Assembly: GCA_016873635.1 (NCBI GenBank)
Contig: VGWJ01000026.1
Coordinates: forward strand, 1-39,054
DNA from: Lentisphaerota bacterium
GTDB taxonomy: Bacteria; Verrucomicrobiota; Kiritimatiellia; UBA8416; VGWJ01
Length of the DNA stretch: 39,054 nucleotides
Direction of reading: 5' to 3'
Part shown: positions 25,212 to 32,751 of the stretch, piece after piece
Layout: the number at the start of each line of letters is the position of its first letter
Position numbering within the stretch: the stretch's first letter is position 1
The notes under the pieces: generated by a model
Told to the model about the DNA's origin: nothing
The model's database searches: none
What the model saw: the letters and a program-made list of their open reading frames with translations, nothing else
Translations under genes and position numbers: made by a program

Positions 25212-26561
25212 CTACGCAGGTTCCGCTTTGACGGCTTCCGCCAGCCACCGCAGAGCGGCCTCACGGTCCGGAAAGCGCCCTTCGAGTTGCGCGTCGTAAG
25301 CGGCGCGCTTCCAGCGCCCCACTTCGGGGCCTTCAGCCGCTCCCAGGCGCATCACGTCGTGGCCGTCAATCCAGGGCGGAGGCAGAACCGGCTCGGAACG
25401 CAGCTTCTCATGGAAGGCGGTCAGAAAGGCGTAGTTGTCAAGCGCCCCGTGGCTGGCCAGGCAATCGAGCCGATGCAGTTCCAGCTCGATCGGAAACGTG
25501 GGCGCCGAAACCATGCGGCGCAACGTCGATGCGCGCATGCGCCGCACGTCCATGAAGCGCATGTGATCGCGTACGCAGCGCGTAACCGTGTCGGTCTCTT
25601 CCCGGGAGAAGCGCAGGCGCCGCATGATCGCGGCGGAAAGGCCGGCGCCGGTCTGGGCGTGGCCGTCGAATCGGATGCGGTCGGCCACGCGCGCGGTCGC
25701 GAGCTTGCCCACGTCGTGCAGCAGGGCCGCCATGGCCAGGGGAACCGAGCGCTCCTGCATGAGGTCGAGCATCAACACCGTGTGCGCGAAGACGTCGCCT
25801 TCCGGATGGAACTCGGGCGGCTGGGCCAGCCCCTTGAGGGCCTGGATCTCGGGGAGAATCACGTTCAGCAGGCCCAGCGCCTCCAGCATGACGACCGCCG
25901 CTCCCGGACGGACCGCCTCCATGAGCATGCGCGTGAGTTCCACGCGGACGCGTTCGGCGCTGATCCGCGCCAGATCCGCGGCCTGCGCGCGGATCGCCGC
26001 GGCGGTTTCGGGATCGAGGTCGAATGCCAGCGTCGCGGCAAAGCGCACCGCGCGGAGCATGCGCAAGTGATCCTCGGCGAAGCGGTCGGCCGCCGCGCCC
26101 ACGGCGCGCACGACGCGGCGTTCCAGATCGCGGCGTCCGTCCACGAAGTCGTGCACTTTCCCGGCCACGGGGTCATAGAAGAGCGCGTTGATCGTGAAGT
26201 CGCGACGGCGGGCGTCGGTCCGCGGATCGGCGAAGGTGACACCCTGCGGGCGGCGTCCGTCCCGGTAGGCGTGATCGCGCCGGAACGTGGCGACTTCGAA
26301 TTCCGCGTCCTCGACGCGCACACGCACGACGGCAAAGGCCTTGCCGGCTTCCGCGGCGCGCGGAAACAGGCGCAGGACATCGTCCGGAGCGGCGCTGGTT
26401 GCGATGTCGTAGTCCTTGGGGTCCTGCCCGCGCAGAAGATCCCGCACGCATCCCCCGGCCCAGTAGGCCGTAAACGACGCCTCCTGAAGGCGGCGCACGG
26501 TCTGCCGCGCCAGGTCCTTGAGGCGCGCGGGATCAGGCGCTTTCGCGGGGGAGGGCGGCAT
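25212..26561 (-). CDS. cca: CCA tRNA nucleotidyltransferase / poly(A) polymerase family with HD domain
   Basis: Class II nucleotidyltransferase. GGCVRDLLRGQDPKDYDIAT holds the metal-binding acidic pair, and RRDFTINALFYDP with VRAVGAAADRFAEDHLRMLRAVRFAATL supplies the RRD and neck motifs. A C-terminal HD domain (MAALLHDVGKLATA) is present, as in many CCA enzymes with phosphohydrolase activity. CCA-adding and A-adding members cannot be separated safely by eye; the tRNA gene nearby already encodes its CCA end. The start at 26561 overlaps the PNP gene by 29 bases on the same strand, so the two are probably translated from one message. Length 449 residues. Confidence 0.9.
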   Translation of the reverse strand: MPPSPAKAPDPARLKDLARQTVRRLQEASFTAYWAGGCVRDLLRGQDPKDYDIATSAAPDDVLRLFPRAAEAGKAFAVVRVRVEDAEFEVATFRRDHAYRDGRRPQGVTFADPRTDARRRDFTINALFYDPVAGKVHDFVDGRRDLERRVVRAVGAAADRFAEDHLRMLRAVRFAATLAFDLDPETAAAIRAQAADLARISAERVRVELTRMLMEAVRPGAAVVMLEALGLLNVILPEIQALKGLAQPPEFHPEGDVFAHTVLMLDLMQERSVPLAMAALLHDVGKLATARVADRIRFDGHAQTGAGLSAAIMRRLRFSREETDTVTRCVRDHMRFMDVRRMRASTLRRMVSAPTFPIELELHRLDCLASHGALDNYAFLTAFHEKLRSEPVLPPPWIDGHDVMRLGAAEGPEVGRWKRAAYDAQLEGRFPDREAALRWLAEAVKAEPA

Positions 26562-27384
26562 ACTTCGGGATGTCCTCCAGCAGGGCGCAGAGCAGGGCCC
26601 GCATGCGCGGCGCGGCGGCGGTCGTGACGGCGACCGCGTCGGCGTGATTCAGGCGGGGGGCGTTGGAACGGGCGGCCCGGTTCGAAACGCAGGCGATTCC
26701 GAGCACGCGCATTCCGGCCGCGGAGCCCAGGAGCGCTTCAGGCACGGTCGACATGCCTACCGCGTCGGCGCCGGCGGCGCGCAGGGCGCGGATTTCGGCG
26801 GGCGTTTCGTAGACCGGCCCGCTGACCGCGGCGTAGACGCCGCGGGTCAGGGCCACTCCGGAGCGCGCGGCCGCGGCGTCGAGGCATAGTCGCAGCGGCG
26901 CGTCGTAGACGCAGGTCTGATCGGCGAAAAGCGGTCCCCAGAGAGGGTCGCGGTTGCCCACGAGCGGATTGACGCCCATCGCGTTGATATGGTCCGTGAT
27001 CGTCATGAGGTCGCCCGGGGCGAGGTCCTCGCGAATGCCGCCGGCGGCGTTGGTCAGCACCAGGACCGACGCGCCCAGCTTGAGCGCGAGGTAGACGGGC
27101 AGGGCAACCGGCTCCCATCCGCCGCCCTCGTACCAGTGGCGGCGCCCGGCAAAAACCAGCGCCTCACAGCCGGCGTGGGTCGCCAGGCGGAGTTCGCCGG
27201 GATGGCCGGGGACTGCAAGCGCGCCGAGATGCGGTATGTCCGCGTAGCGCGTCCGGGCGCGCGTGGCGAGCGCGTCGAGCGCCGGGGCCCAGCCCGAGCC
27301 CGCGATCAGGGCGCAGTGCGGTCGGCAGGCGGGCAGGCGCGCGCATACCGCGGCCAGCGATTCCTCCATAAGCGCCATGTTCAT
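26533..27384 (-). CDS. punA: purine nucleoside phosphorylase
   Basis: Phosphorolysis of inosine and guanosine to the base and ribose-1-phosphate. Trimeric-class motifs appear in order: IAGSGW, VPGHPGEL (phosphate site), VLTNAAGGI, SGPVYETPAEIRALRAAGADAVGMSTVPE (base and ribose contacts) and CVSNRAA. Length 283 residues is typical. It precedes and overlaps the CCA-family gene on the same strand. The AzgA-type permease at 34611-36011 would provide the matching purine uptake, although the two loci are not adjacent. Confidence 0.93.
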   Translation of the reverse strand: MNMALMEESLAAVCARLPACRPHCALIAGSGWAPALDALATRARTRYADIPHLGALAVPGHPGELRLATHAGCEALVFAGRRHWYEGGGWEPVALPVYLALKLGASVLVLTNAAGGIREDLAPGDLMTITDHINAMGVNPLVGNRDPLWGPLFADQTCVYDAPLRLCLDAAAARSGVALTRGVYAAVSGPVYETPAEIRALRAAGADAVGMSTVPEALLGSAAGMRVLGIACVSNRAARSNAPRLNHADAVAVTTAAAPRMRALLCALLEDIPKYAALPRESA

Positions 27385-27423
27385 GCGCCGGAGGCTAGCA
27401 TGGGCCGGTTGCCCCGTCTATCT

Positions 27424-27452
27424 CGTCTTCTCGCCCTGTCGTCTTCTCGCCC
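27424..27452. repeat. 13-bp direct repeat upstream of the PNP gene
   Basis: CGTCTTCTCGCCC occurs at 27424-27436 and again at 27440-27452, a 16-base period, 40-70 bases upstream of the PNP start (read on the minus strand). It could be a regulator site; no function can be assigned. Confidence 0.5.
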
Positions 27453-27477
27453 GCGGCAAACACCCGCAGAAAAGAGG

Positions 27478-27506
27478 TTGCAATGAACGCCGGGCGGCTC
27501 TAGCAT
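27478..27506 (+). promoter_or_regulatory. candidate promoter of tRNA-Arg
   Basis: TTGCAA (27478-27483), 17-base spacer, TAGCAT (27501-27506), with transcription expected near 27513, about 22 bases before the tRNA. Confidence 0.5.
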
Positions 27507-27534
27507 TCCCGCGGTTTTCCCCGCCAAAACGAGC

Positions 27535-27611
27535 GTACCTGTAGCTCAATTGGACAGAGCTTCTGACTACGGATCAGAAGGTTGCAGGTTCGAGTCCTGC
27601 CAGGTACGCCA
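27535..27611 (+). tRNA. tRNA-Arg (anticodon ACG)
   Basis: A full cloverleaf can be drawn: acceptor GTACCTG (27535-27541) with CAGGTAC (27601-27607), D-stem GCTC/GAGC, anticodon stem TCTGA/TCAGA with loop CTACGGA, anticodon ACG at 27569-27571 (read as ICG, codons CGN after deamination), and T-stem GCAGG/CCTGC with loop TTCGAGT. Discriminator G and an encoded CCA end complete it. Confidence 0.98.
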
Positions 27612-27654
27612 GCACGCCGAACGCCACGGGAAGAATCGCCGAAGGGATGGGCTT

Positions 27655-28212
27655 TCAAATCGCGGATGCCGGCGTTCCGCCGCGCTGACCGACTCCAGGA
27701 TGAATCGCGTCCGGCGGATCGACACATGGCGGGCCGCACAGAATGCCGCCGACCGTCTGCCTGAGAACCGCGGGCGCGCAAGGTTTTCTGACGAGCATCG
27801 CCGGACGGAACCCGGCGAGCTGCGTTTCCAGGTCAAGGCCTTCGTATCCGGTGAGAAAGAGGACCGGGATGTCGGGGCGCACCTGGCGCATGTTGCGGCA
27901 GACCTCAAAGCCGTTGGGTCCGGGCATGCCGATGTCGAGAACGACGAGATCAACGTCGAGCGGACTGCGATTGAAGATATCCAGAGCCTTGTATCCGTCT
28001 TCCGCGGTCGTCACTCTGAGTCCCATGTTTCCGAGCGCCCGCGATATCAGCGCCAGTATCGATGCCTGGTCGTCGACGACCAGTACGCGGCGGCCGCACA
28101 GCCTGCAGTCAGGCCACGGGGTCGCCGCATCCGGCGCCGCGAATTGGCGGTGACCGCCGACGATTGGGCACGTCTCTTGTCCACGATGCGCGCACGGCGC
28201 AGGATCGTTCAC
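27655..28212 (-). CDS. single-domain response regulator with Cys-rich N-terminus
   Basis: A 185-residue protein starting at a GTG with GGGAGAGG upstream. The receiver domain (about 42-160) is complete: VLVVDDQ acidic cluster, Asp93 in LVVLDIGMPGPNG, Thr of FLTGYEG and Lys of VRKP. The first 40 residues contain Cys7, Cys15, Cys36 and Cys39 plus two His, which could bind zinc or a redox centre, though the spacing matches no ribbon I can name. There is no output domain; the C-terminal tail is low-complexity. No kinase adjoins; it faces the tRNA-Arg gene and follows the TPR/YidD operon after a 190-base gap. Confidence 0.85.
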   Translation of the reverse strand: MNDPAPCAHRGQETCPIVGGHRQFAAPDAATPWPDCRLCGRRVLVVDDQASILALISRALGNMGLRVTTAEDGYKALDIFNRSPLDVDLVVLDIGMPGPNGFEVCRNMRQVRPDIPVLFLTGYEGLDLETQLAGFRPAMLVRKPCAPAVLRQTVGGILCGPPCVDPPDAIHPGVGQRGGTPASAI

Positions 28213-28402
28213 GCCTGCCTCTCCCGGAAGACCGCCGCGGCGGAAAGCAGCGGGCTGGTCTACCTCTCTGCGGGGAAGATAGCAGCGAGCGCGCCGGGCG
28301 GGAATCGGGGTTTCCCTGTTTGGAGGGTAGGGTTTTCACCTATACGTCGGCGGGACGCGCCGGGCGGGCCCTGCGGGCCGTGCGCGGAGGACCGCGGGCC
28401 GT

Positions 28403-29341
28403 TCAGAAACCGAAGCTGATCGACACGAGAGGCAGCCGCCCCAGGTCCGCGGAATAGGCGGCGCCGCCGTCGATGTCCGTCAGGCATGCTTCGAGGCGCT
28501 CCCGGTTATGGCGATGGGCGGCGTCCATGCCGCCGTAAATGCTGCCGGTGTACCATGTCAGCTCGAAGAAGGAGATTATGGCGAAAGCGCCCCACTGTTC
28601 GCGTTCGGCGGTGTGCGCCATGCCGAAGATGAAGAGCCCGTTGAGCAGCAGCGAGCGGGCGGCGTTGGCAAACTCTCCGGAATAGGCGTAGCCCAGTCCC
28701 GGGACGGCCCCGAGAGCGCCGCCGATCCACGGAATACGGTCGTGTTCCCGGCGGTAGCGCGCCAGGGATTGCCGCGCCTTGTCAGACGGGGCGGTGAGAT
28801 CGTTGAGGGCCGCGGCGGCGCCATCCACGTCGCCCTGCAACAGCCTGGCGCGGGCCAGGCGTCGGGCGAGGAAATCGCGCAGCGTTTCATCCGGTGCGGC
28901 AGCGCCCTCGATCAACGTCGCGATATGAAACTCGGCTTCCGCGGCGCGGCCGTCGTCCAGGGCGGTTTCCGCCCTGAGCAGCGCGACCGGCGCGCGCAGG
29001 GCGGGGGAGCGGTCTTCGGCGCGGTCGAGCATGCGGGCGGCGAGGTCGCTCAGTCCGGCGCGGCGGTACTCGTAGGCGGCCGCCCAGTAATAGCCGGCCT
29101 GCTCCGCGGCGTCATCCGCGGAGAGCGCGAGGCGGCGGTATTCCACGGCGGCGGCCTCGTGCTGGCCGCGCGCGTCGAGATCGATTGCCAGTCGCCGGCT
29201 CACGTCGGGTTCCGCGGCGCGAGCCGGCGCGAGGAGGGCGCCGGTCCACACGACGGCAGCGACGGCCCGGGGAAGGCGTTTTGCCGCGGCGCCGACGCCC
29301 GGCCGGCGGCATCTTGCCGGCGGCGCCTTCATTTCATCCAC
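28403..29341 (-). CDS. TPR-containing membrane-associated protein, YidD neighbour
   Basis: A 312-residue protein of unknown function. After a signal peptide (AVAAVVWTGALLAPARA), residues about 45-190 are TPR-like helical repeats (QHEAAAVEYRRLALSADD; AAAYEYRRAGLSDLAARML). The C-terminal third is hydrophobic: IPWIGGALGAVPGLGYAYSG, AARSLLLNGLFIFGMA, IISFFELTWYTGSIYGG, ending in the hydrophilic DAAHRHNRERLEACL. This GLGYxYxG-plus-WYxGSIYGG arrangement resembles DUF5683/TM2-like membrane proteins encoded beside yidD in other bacteria. It overlaps the yidD stop by 13 bases, so the two are coupled and may act together at the membrane. Confidence 0.7.
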   Translation of the reverse strand: MDEMKAPPARCRRPGVGAAAKRLPRAVAAVVWTGALLAPARAAEPDVSRRLAIDLDARGQHEAAAVEYRRLALSADDAAEQAGYYWAAAYEYRRAGLSDLAARMLDRAEDRSPALRAPVALLRAETALDDGRAAEAEFHIATLIEGAAAPDETLRDFLARRLARARLLQGDVDGAAAALNDLTAPSDKARQSLARYRREHDRIPWIGGALGAVPGLGYAYSGEFANAARSLLLNGLFIFGMAHTAEREQWGAFAIISFFELTWYTGSIYGGMDAAHRHNRERLEACLTDIDGGAAYSADLGRLPLVSISFGF

Positions 29342-29964
29342 CAGTCATGCGCTTCGACCGGATCGGCGTAGCGGCGCCGACCGCGCTCAAAGACGGGGTT
29401 CCGCGCCTCGGCCACCACGCTGGGTTCCCGCACGGCGCGGTCCGCGTACATGGCGATGCCGAGCAGGCCGTGCCTGCCAAGGGCCTGCAGGGTGTACTCG
29501 GAACAGGAGGGGAGCAGGGAGCAGCGCCGTCCCAGGGCGGGGGCAATCTGGGCGCGATACAAGAGGATGGCCCACCGGACCGGGGCGGTGAGCAGGAAGC
29601 GGGTCCGGCAAGGCTGGTCGCCGTCCGAAGGCCGGCGGAAAGCCGCGGAGGGATCCGCAAGGTCGCGGGCCACACGACCGCCGCGCGGCCGACCGGTTTC
29701 GCCGCGTACGCACGAGAGGCCGGACGATGCGCGGTTCTCGAGGGCCGCGGCTTCCGCGTTGCCGGGATCGGCGGCCAGAACCCGCCGGCTCTCGACAAGG
29801 CAGGCGCCCCAGGAGCCCTCGCCGCACAGTTCGGCGGCCAGGCGCAGGTCAACGGACCGGCCGTCGGCGGCGCGCGCGGCCGCAATGCATACAAGCGTCA
29901 AACCAAGAAGCCCGGGCCATGGGCCCGGGCTTCGCTGGTTCTTCGTTGGCCGTTTCCGGATCAA
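29329..29964 (-). CDS. yidD: YidD-domain protein with signal-peptide and linker extension
   Basis: YidD assists insertion of inner-membrane proteins with YidC and is normally only about 70-100 residues. Here residues about 129-205 are the YidD domain (WAILLYRAQIAPALGRRCSL, LPSCSEYTLQALGRHG), with the CxxxPSCSxY signature intact and the usual DPV near the end. Ahead of it are 128 extra residues: a signal-peptide-like start (RKRPTKNQR, then PWPGLLGLTLVCIAAARA) and a segment with ESRRVLAADPGNAEAAAL resembling one TPR helix pair. The start is TTG at 29964, overlapping the previous stop as TTGA; a later TTG inside the frame is possible. A 12-bp-arm palindrome covers codons 11-19. Confidence 0.82.
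   Translation of the reverse strand: MIRKRPTKNQRSPGPWPGLLGLTLVCIAAARAADGRSVDLRLAAELCGEGSWGACLVESRRVLAADPGNAEAAALENRASSGLSCVRGETGRPRGGRVARDLADPSAAFRRPSDGDQPCRTRFLLTAPVRWAILLYRAQIAPALGRRCSLLPSCSEYTLQALGRHGLLGIAMYADRAVREPSVVAEARNPVFERGRRRYADPVEAHDWWMK
29907..29933. repeat. perfect 12-bp inverted repeat over the start of the YidD gene
   Basis: GAAGCCCGGGCC (29907-29918), spacer ATG, GGCCCGGGCTTC (29922-29933). Flanking AACCA (29901-29905) and TGGTT (29936-29940) can extend the stem across a small bulge. On the minus strand it lies 28 bases after the 98-residue gene's stop and is followed by TTGGTTT, so it looks like an intrinsic terminator or attenuator, yet it lies inside the predicted yidD reading frame. 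Confidence 0.7.
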
Positions 29965-30257
29965 TACCAGTTGGCCCCGTTCTTTTCAGCCCATTGGTGG
30001 GCCGTGATTCCGCCGGCGCATTCGATGCCGTCCCAGACGGCGATCACAAGGCCGACCACGGGGATGATGCGGCACCACTCGCGCCAGTGCATCTGGGCGC
30101 CCTCGTTCCATTCCGTGCCCTCGCGCAGGCCCCAGCAGCAGCCGACCAGGAAGGGCATGATGCCGCCCGGATTGCGCTGCACCTTGGCCTGGGACGCGGC
30201 CGGGAAGAGCGTGAGGCACAGGGCGATCAGTACACACAAGGTGATGAACTTCTTCAT
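29961..30257 (-). CDS. small exported protein, paralog A of an undescribed conserved family
   Basis: 98 residues. Signal peptide MKKFITLCVLIALCLTLFPA through SQA, preceded by AAGGAGTG. The mature part has FLVGCCWGLREGTEWNEG, HWREWCRIIPVVGLVIAVW, then DGIECAGGITAHQWAEKNG and a terminal NWY. The motif set GCCxGxREGTEWNEG, HWREW, GIEC and TAHQxAEKxGxNWY is shared with its neighbour at 30282-30641. The central hydrophobic stretch could be a membrane segment. I recognise no named domain. Its stop overlaps the TTG start of the YidD gene, implying coupled translation. Confidence 0.85.
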   Translation of the reverse strand: MKKFITLCVLIALCLTLFPAASQAKVQRNPGGIMPFLVGCCWGLREGTEWNEGAQMHWREWCRIIPVVGLVIAVWDGIECAGGITAHQWAEKNGANWY

Positions 30258-30281
30258 GGCTGCACTCCTTCCATCAGCGGA

Positions 30282-30641
30282 TCAGTACCAGTTGGTGCCG
30301 TATTTCTCGGCGAACTGATGGGCGGTTGTGCCCGTGCCGCATTCGATGCCGTTCCAGATCATCATGACGCCCGAAGCGGCGCCGAAGATGAAGCCGACAT
30401 AGGGAATCATGGCACCTGCCGAGAGGGGAAGGTGAACCCATTCACGCCAGTGGAGTTCCTTGCCCTCGTTCCATTCGGTGCCTTCGCGGATGCCCAGGCA
30501 GCAACCGATGAAGAACGCGGGCAGTCCGCCCTTGCCCTTTTCGGCCGCCTTCGCGGGCGCCTTCTCCTCCGCGCAGAATGCCTGCGCGGGGAGCAGCGCG
30601 AGCAGCCCGACGATGCACAACATCGCCACCACTCTCTTCAT
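30282..30641 (-). CDS. small exported protein, paralog B of the same family
   Basis: 119 residues, with GGAGGAGG upstream. Signal peptide MKRVVAMLCIVGLLALLPA through FCA, then a Lys/Ala/Glu-rich linker (EEKAPAKAAEKGKGG) not found in paralog A. The conserved core follows: FFIGCCLGIREGTEWNEG, HWREW, a hydrophobic Gly/Ala-rich segment about 13 residues longer than in A (VGFIFGAASGVMMIW), NGIECGTGTTAHQFAEK and NWY. Paired cysteines in GCC and one in IEC may form a disulphide. It heads the four-gene run paralog B - paralog A - YidD - TPR protein. Function unknown. Confidence 0.85.
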   Translation of the reverse strand: MKRVVAMLCIVGLLALLPAQAFCAEEKAPAKAAEKGKGGLPAFFIGCCLGIREGTEWNEGKELHWREWVHLPLSAGAMIPYVGFIFGAASGVMMIWNGIECGTGTTAHQFAEKYGTNWY

Positions 30642-30686
30642 GCCATCCTCCTCCTTTCGAGAAAGATACCCAGAACCCGCCTGATC

Positions 30687-32732
30687 CTATGACGTGGCGC
30701 CGGGGGGAGCAAGCGGTTTTTTTGTTCCGCCCAGACGCACCACGCGCAGAATCTCGGCGTTGAGGTGCTCCGTGCCCTCCAGCGCGCGCGCGGGGACGCC
30801 GGACATGCCCAGCATTTCCTCGATCCGGACTGCCAGCGTAACGGGATCGAGAGGCTTGGGCAGGACGCCGCATACACCCTGGTCGAAGTATTCCTTCCAG
30901 GCGGATTCGTCTTTCGCTGCCGACGCGAAAACAACGCGGGTGTGCGCGAAGTCGGTCTTACGCCTGAGCGCCTCCATGAACTCCGGACCGGGCATGTCGG
31001 ACATGTCGAAATCCAGAAGGAGAATATCCGGGCGCTCGGCCTCGAAACGCCGCAGTCCGTCGGAGCCGCCAAAGCCCAGCAAAGCCCGGAAACCGCCGCG
31101 CTCGCGAAGCGCCGTGGCCACCATGAGGAGGTCGCGGGTGGAATCGCTCACGACGAGGATGACGGGCGCTTCAGAGCCTTCGGCCGCGGCTTCTCCGCCC
31201 CGTGTGAGCAGCCGCCGCACATGGTTCAGGAGCGCCGCGGGCGCCAGGGGCCGGGCCAGATAGTCGTTGGCGCCGAGCTCGAGCGCCCGGACCATGGAAT
31301 CCTCGGCATTGCGGGCGAGCAGCATCAGGATCGGCACACGGTTGAGGCGCGCCTGACCGCGCAACCGCTCGAGCACCTCAAGCCCGGACGGGCCGGCGAT
31401 CTTCTCGTCAAGAATGATAAGGTGGTAAACGGCATGCCCCTCCGCTTCGGCAATCGCCCGTACGCCGTCGGTCAGCAGATCCACGGCCAGGCCTTCCTTC
31501 TCGAGCAGCTGTTCAACCACCCTGCCGGCGAGCGCGTCGCCGACGACGGCCAGCACGCGCCGGCTCCGTTCGGCGGGGCTGGACTGGCTGCCGGTCACGC
31601 GGTTGCCGCCCGCGGAGACCGACTGGAAAAGGTAGCGCTCGGCCTCGGCCATCAACTCGTCGGGCGACGCCGGTCCGCTGACGGAGGCGATGCCTCCGGA
31701 CAGCGTTACGCCGACGGCAGCGCCGTCGGGAATCTCGACGCGCAGTCTTGCGGCCTTCTCGATGACCTTTTCCACGGCGCGCGCGCCGCCGAAACGGTCT
31801 TCCGACGGGAAGATGGCCGCGAACTTCGCGACGTCGCAGCGGCCCAGGACATCGGTGACCCGAAGGGACGCGGAAAGGAGCAGGGCGACGCGCCTGAGAA
31901 CCTCGTTCGCCGCGGACTCGCCGTGCGCATCGAAGACGGCGCGGTGGGAGTCGACGGATATCAGGCCGAGCGCCAGGGGCACGCCGGACTCCGCGCAGAC
32001 GCGGACGGCCTCGCCGACGCTCTCGCGGAAAGCCGCGCGGTTGAGCAGCCCGGTCAACAGATCGCGGCGCGCCTCGCGGATGGTTTCGTGGGCGCGGCGC
32101 AGGCGCGCCTTGATCCACGCCAGGACGGCATCCATGTCCAGCGGCTGCTCCATGATGCCGTCGGCGGCAAGCGCGAGGTCGTCCTCGCGGATGGACGGTC
32201 TGAGTTTGGGCGCAAGCACGAGGGCGGGAATCGAGGCCGTCAGCGGGCTGTCGCGCATGCGGCCGAGGAGGGCGCGGCCGTCGGCGTCGGGGAGGACGAT
32301 ATTGAGGACCACGAGCGCCACGTCCTGCTCGCGGAGCACGTGCTGAGCTTCCGCCGCGGTATCGGCGGCGGTCACGTCGCGGTCGGGGGCGCTCAAGGCG
32401 CCGCGGATCACTGCGGTGATCCGCGGATCGACGCCGACGACGAGAATGACGGTGGAGACCCGCTGGGCGCGGGCCGCCTCTTCGCGCAGCACGCGGATGA
32501 GGTGTTGAACGTGGACTTTCAGGGCGGAGCCGCTGCATTCCGCGACCGCGCCGGACGCGCGGGCGACTTCGTCGCATCCGTAGGCGACGGCCTGGTCGCG
32601 CAACGAGCGGGCCATGCGGCGCGCGGTCGGTTCGGCATCCGCCTCGCGGGCGGCAATGGCCTGCAGCAGGACCTGCAGCGCGTCGAGGCGCGGCGACAGG
32701 CGCTGCTGAAACCACTGTGTGGCTGCGTCCAT
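30687..32732 (-). CDS. multi-receiver signalling protein with degenerate GGDEF domain
   Basis: 681 residues from the ATG at 32732 (the frame upstream runs into the previous gene). In order: a helical N-terminus like a histidine phosphotransfer domain but without the His (ARSLRDQAVAYG); receiver 1 (about 94-215) with Asn for the phosphoacceptor (VVLNIVLPDADG); a diguanylate-cyclase-like domain (about 220-385; LTGLLNR present) whose GGDEF is replaced by DVAKF, so it should not make c-di-GMP; receiver 2 (about 395-515, Asp kept in LIILDEKIAG); receiver 3 (about 525-650, Asp kept in LLLDFDMSDMPG). It may be a phosphorylation-controlled scaffold. It lies 19 bases after the PilT-like gene and probably shares its function. 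Confidence 0.85.
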   Translation of the reverse strand: MDAATQWFQQRLSPRLDALQVLLQAIAAREADAEPTARRMARSLRDQAVAYGCDEVARASGAVAECSGSALKVHVQHLIRVLREEAARAQRVSTVILVVGVDPRITAVIRGALSAPDRDVTAADTAAEAQHVLREQDVALVVLNIVLPDADGRALLGRMRDSPLTASIPALVLAPKLRPSIREDDLALAADGIMEQPLDMDAVLAWIKARLRRAHETIREARRDLLTGLLNRAAFRESVGEAVRVCAESGVPLALGLISVDSHRAVFDAHGESAANEVLRRVALLLSASLRVTDVLGRCDVAKFAAIFPSEDRFGGARAVEKVIEKAARLRVEIPDGAAVGVTLSGGIASVSGPASPDELMAEAERYLFQSVSAGGNRVTGSQSSPAERSRRVLAVVGDALAGRVVEQLLEKEGLAVDLLTDGVRAIAEAEGHAVYHLIILDEKIAGPSGLEVLERLRGQARLNRVPILMLLARNAEDSMVRALELGANDYLARPLAPAALLNHVRRLLTRGGEAAAEGSEAPVILVVSDSTRDLLMVATALRERGGFRALLGFGGSDGLRRFEAERPDILLLDFDMSDMPGPEFMEALRRKTDFAHTRVVFASAAKDESAWKEYFDQGVCGVLPKPLDPVTLAVRIEEMLGMSGVPARALEGTEHLNAEILRVVRLGGTKKPLAPPGATS

Positions 32733-32751
32733 AGGCCGCGCTTCCGCCGCG

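Noticed and set aside
27535-27611. tRNA-Arg as an integration site for a mobile element
   Set aside because: No integrase, direct repeat of the tRNA 3' end or foreign-looking genes nearby.
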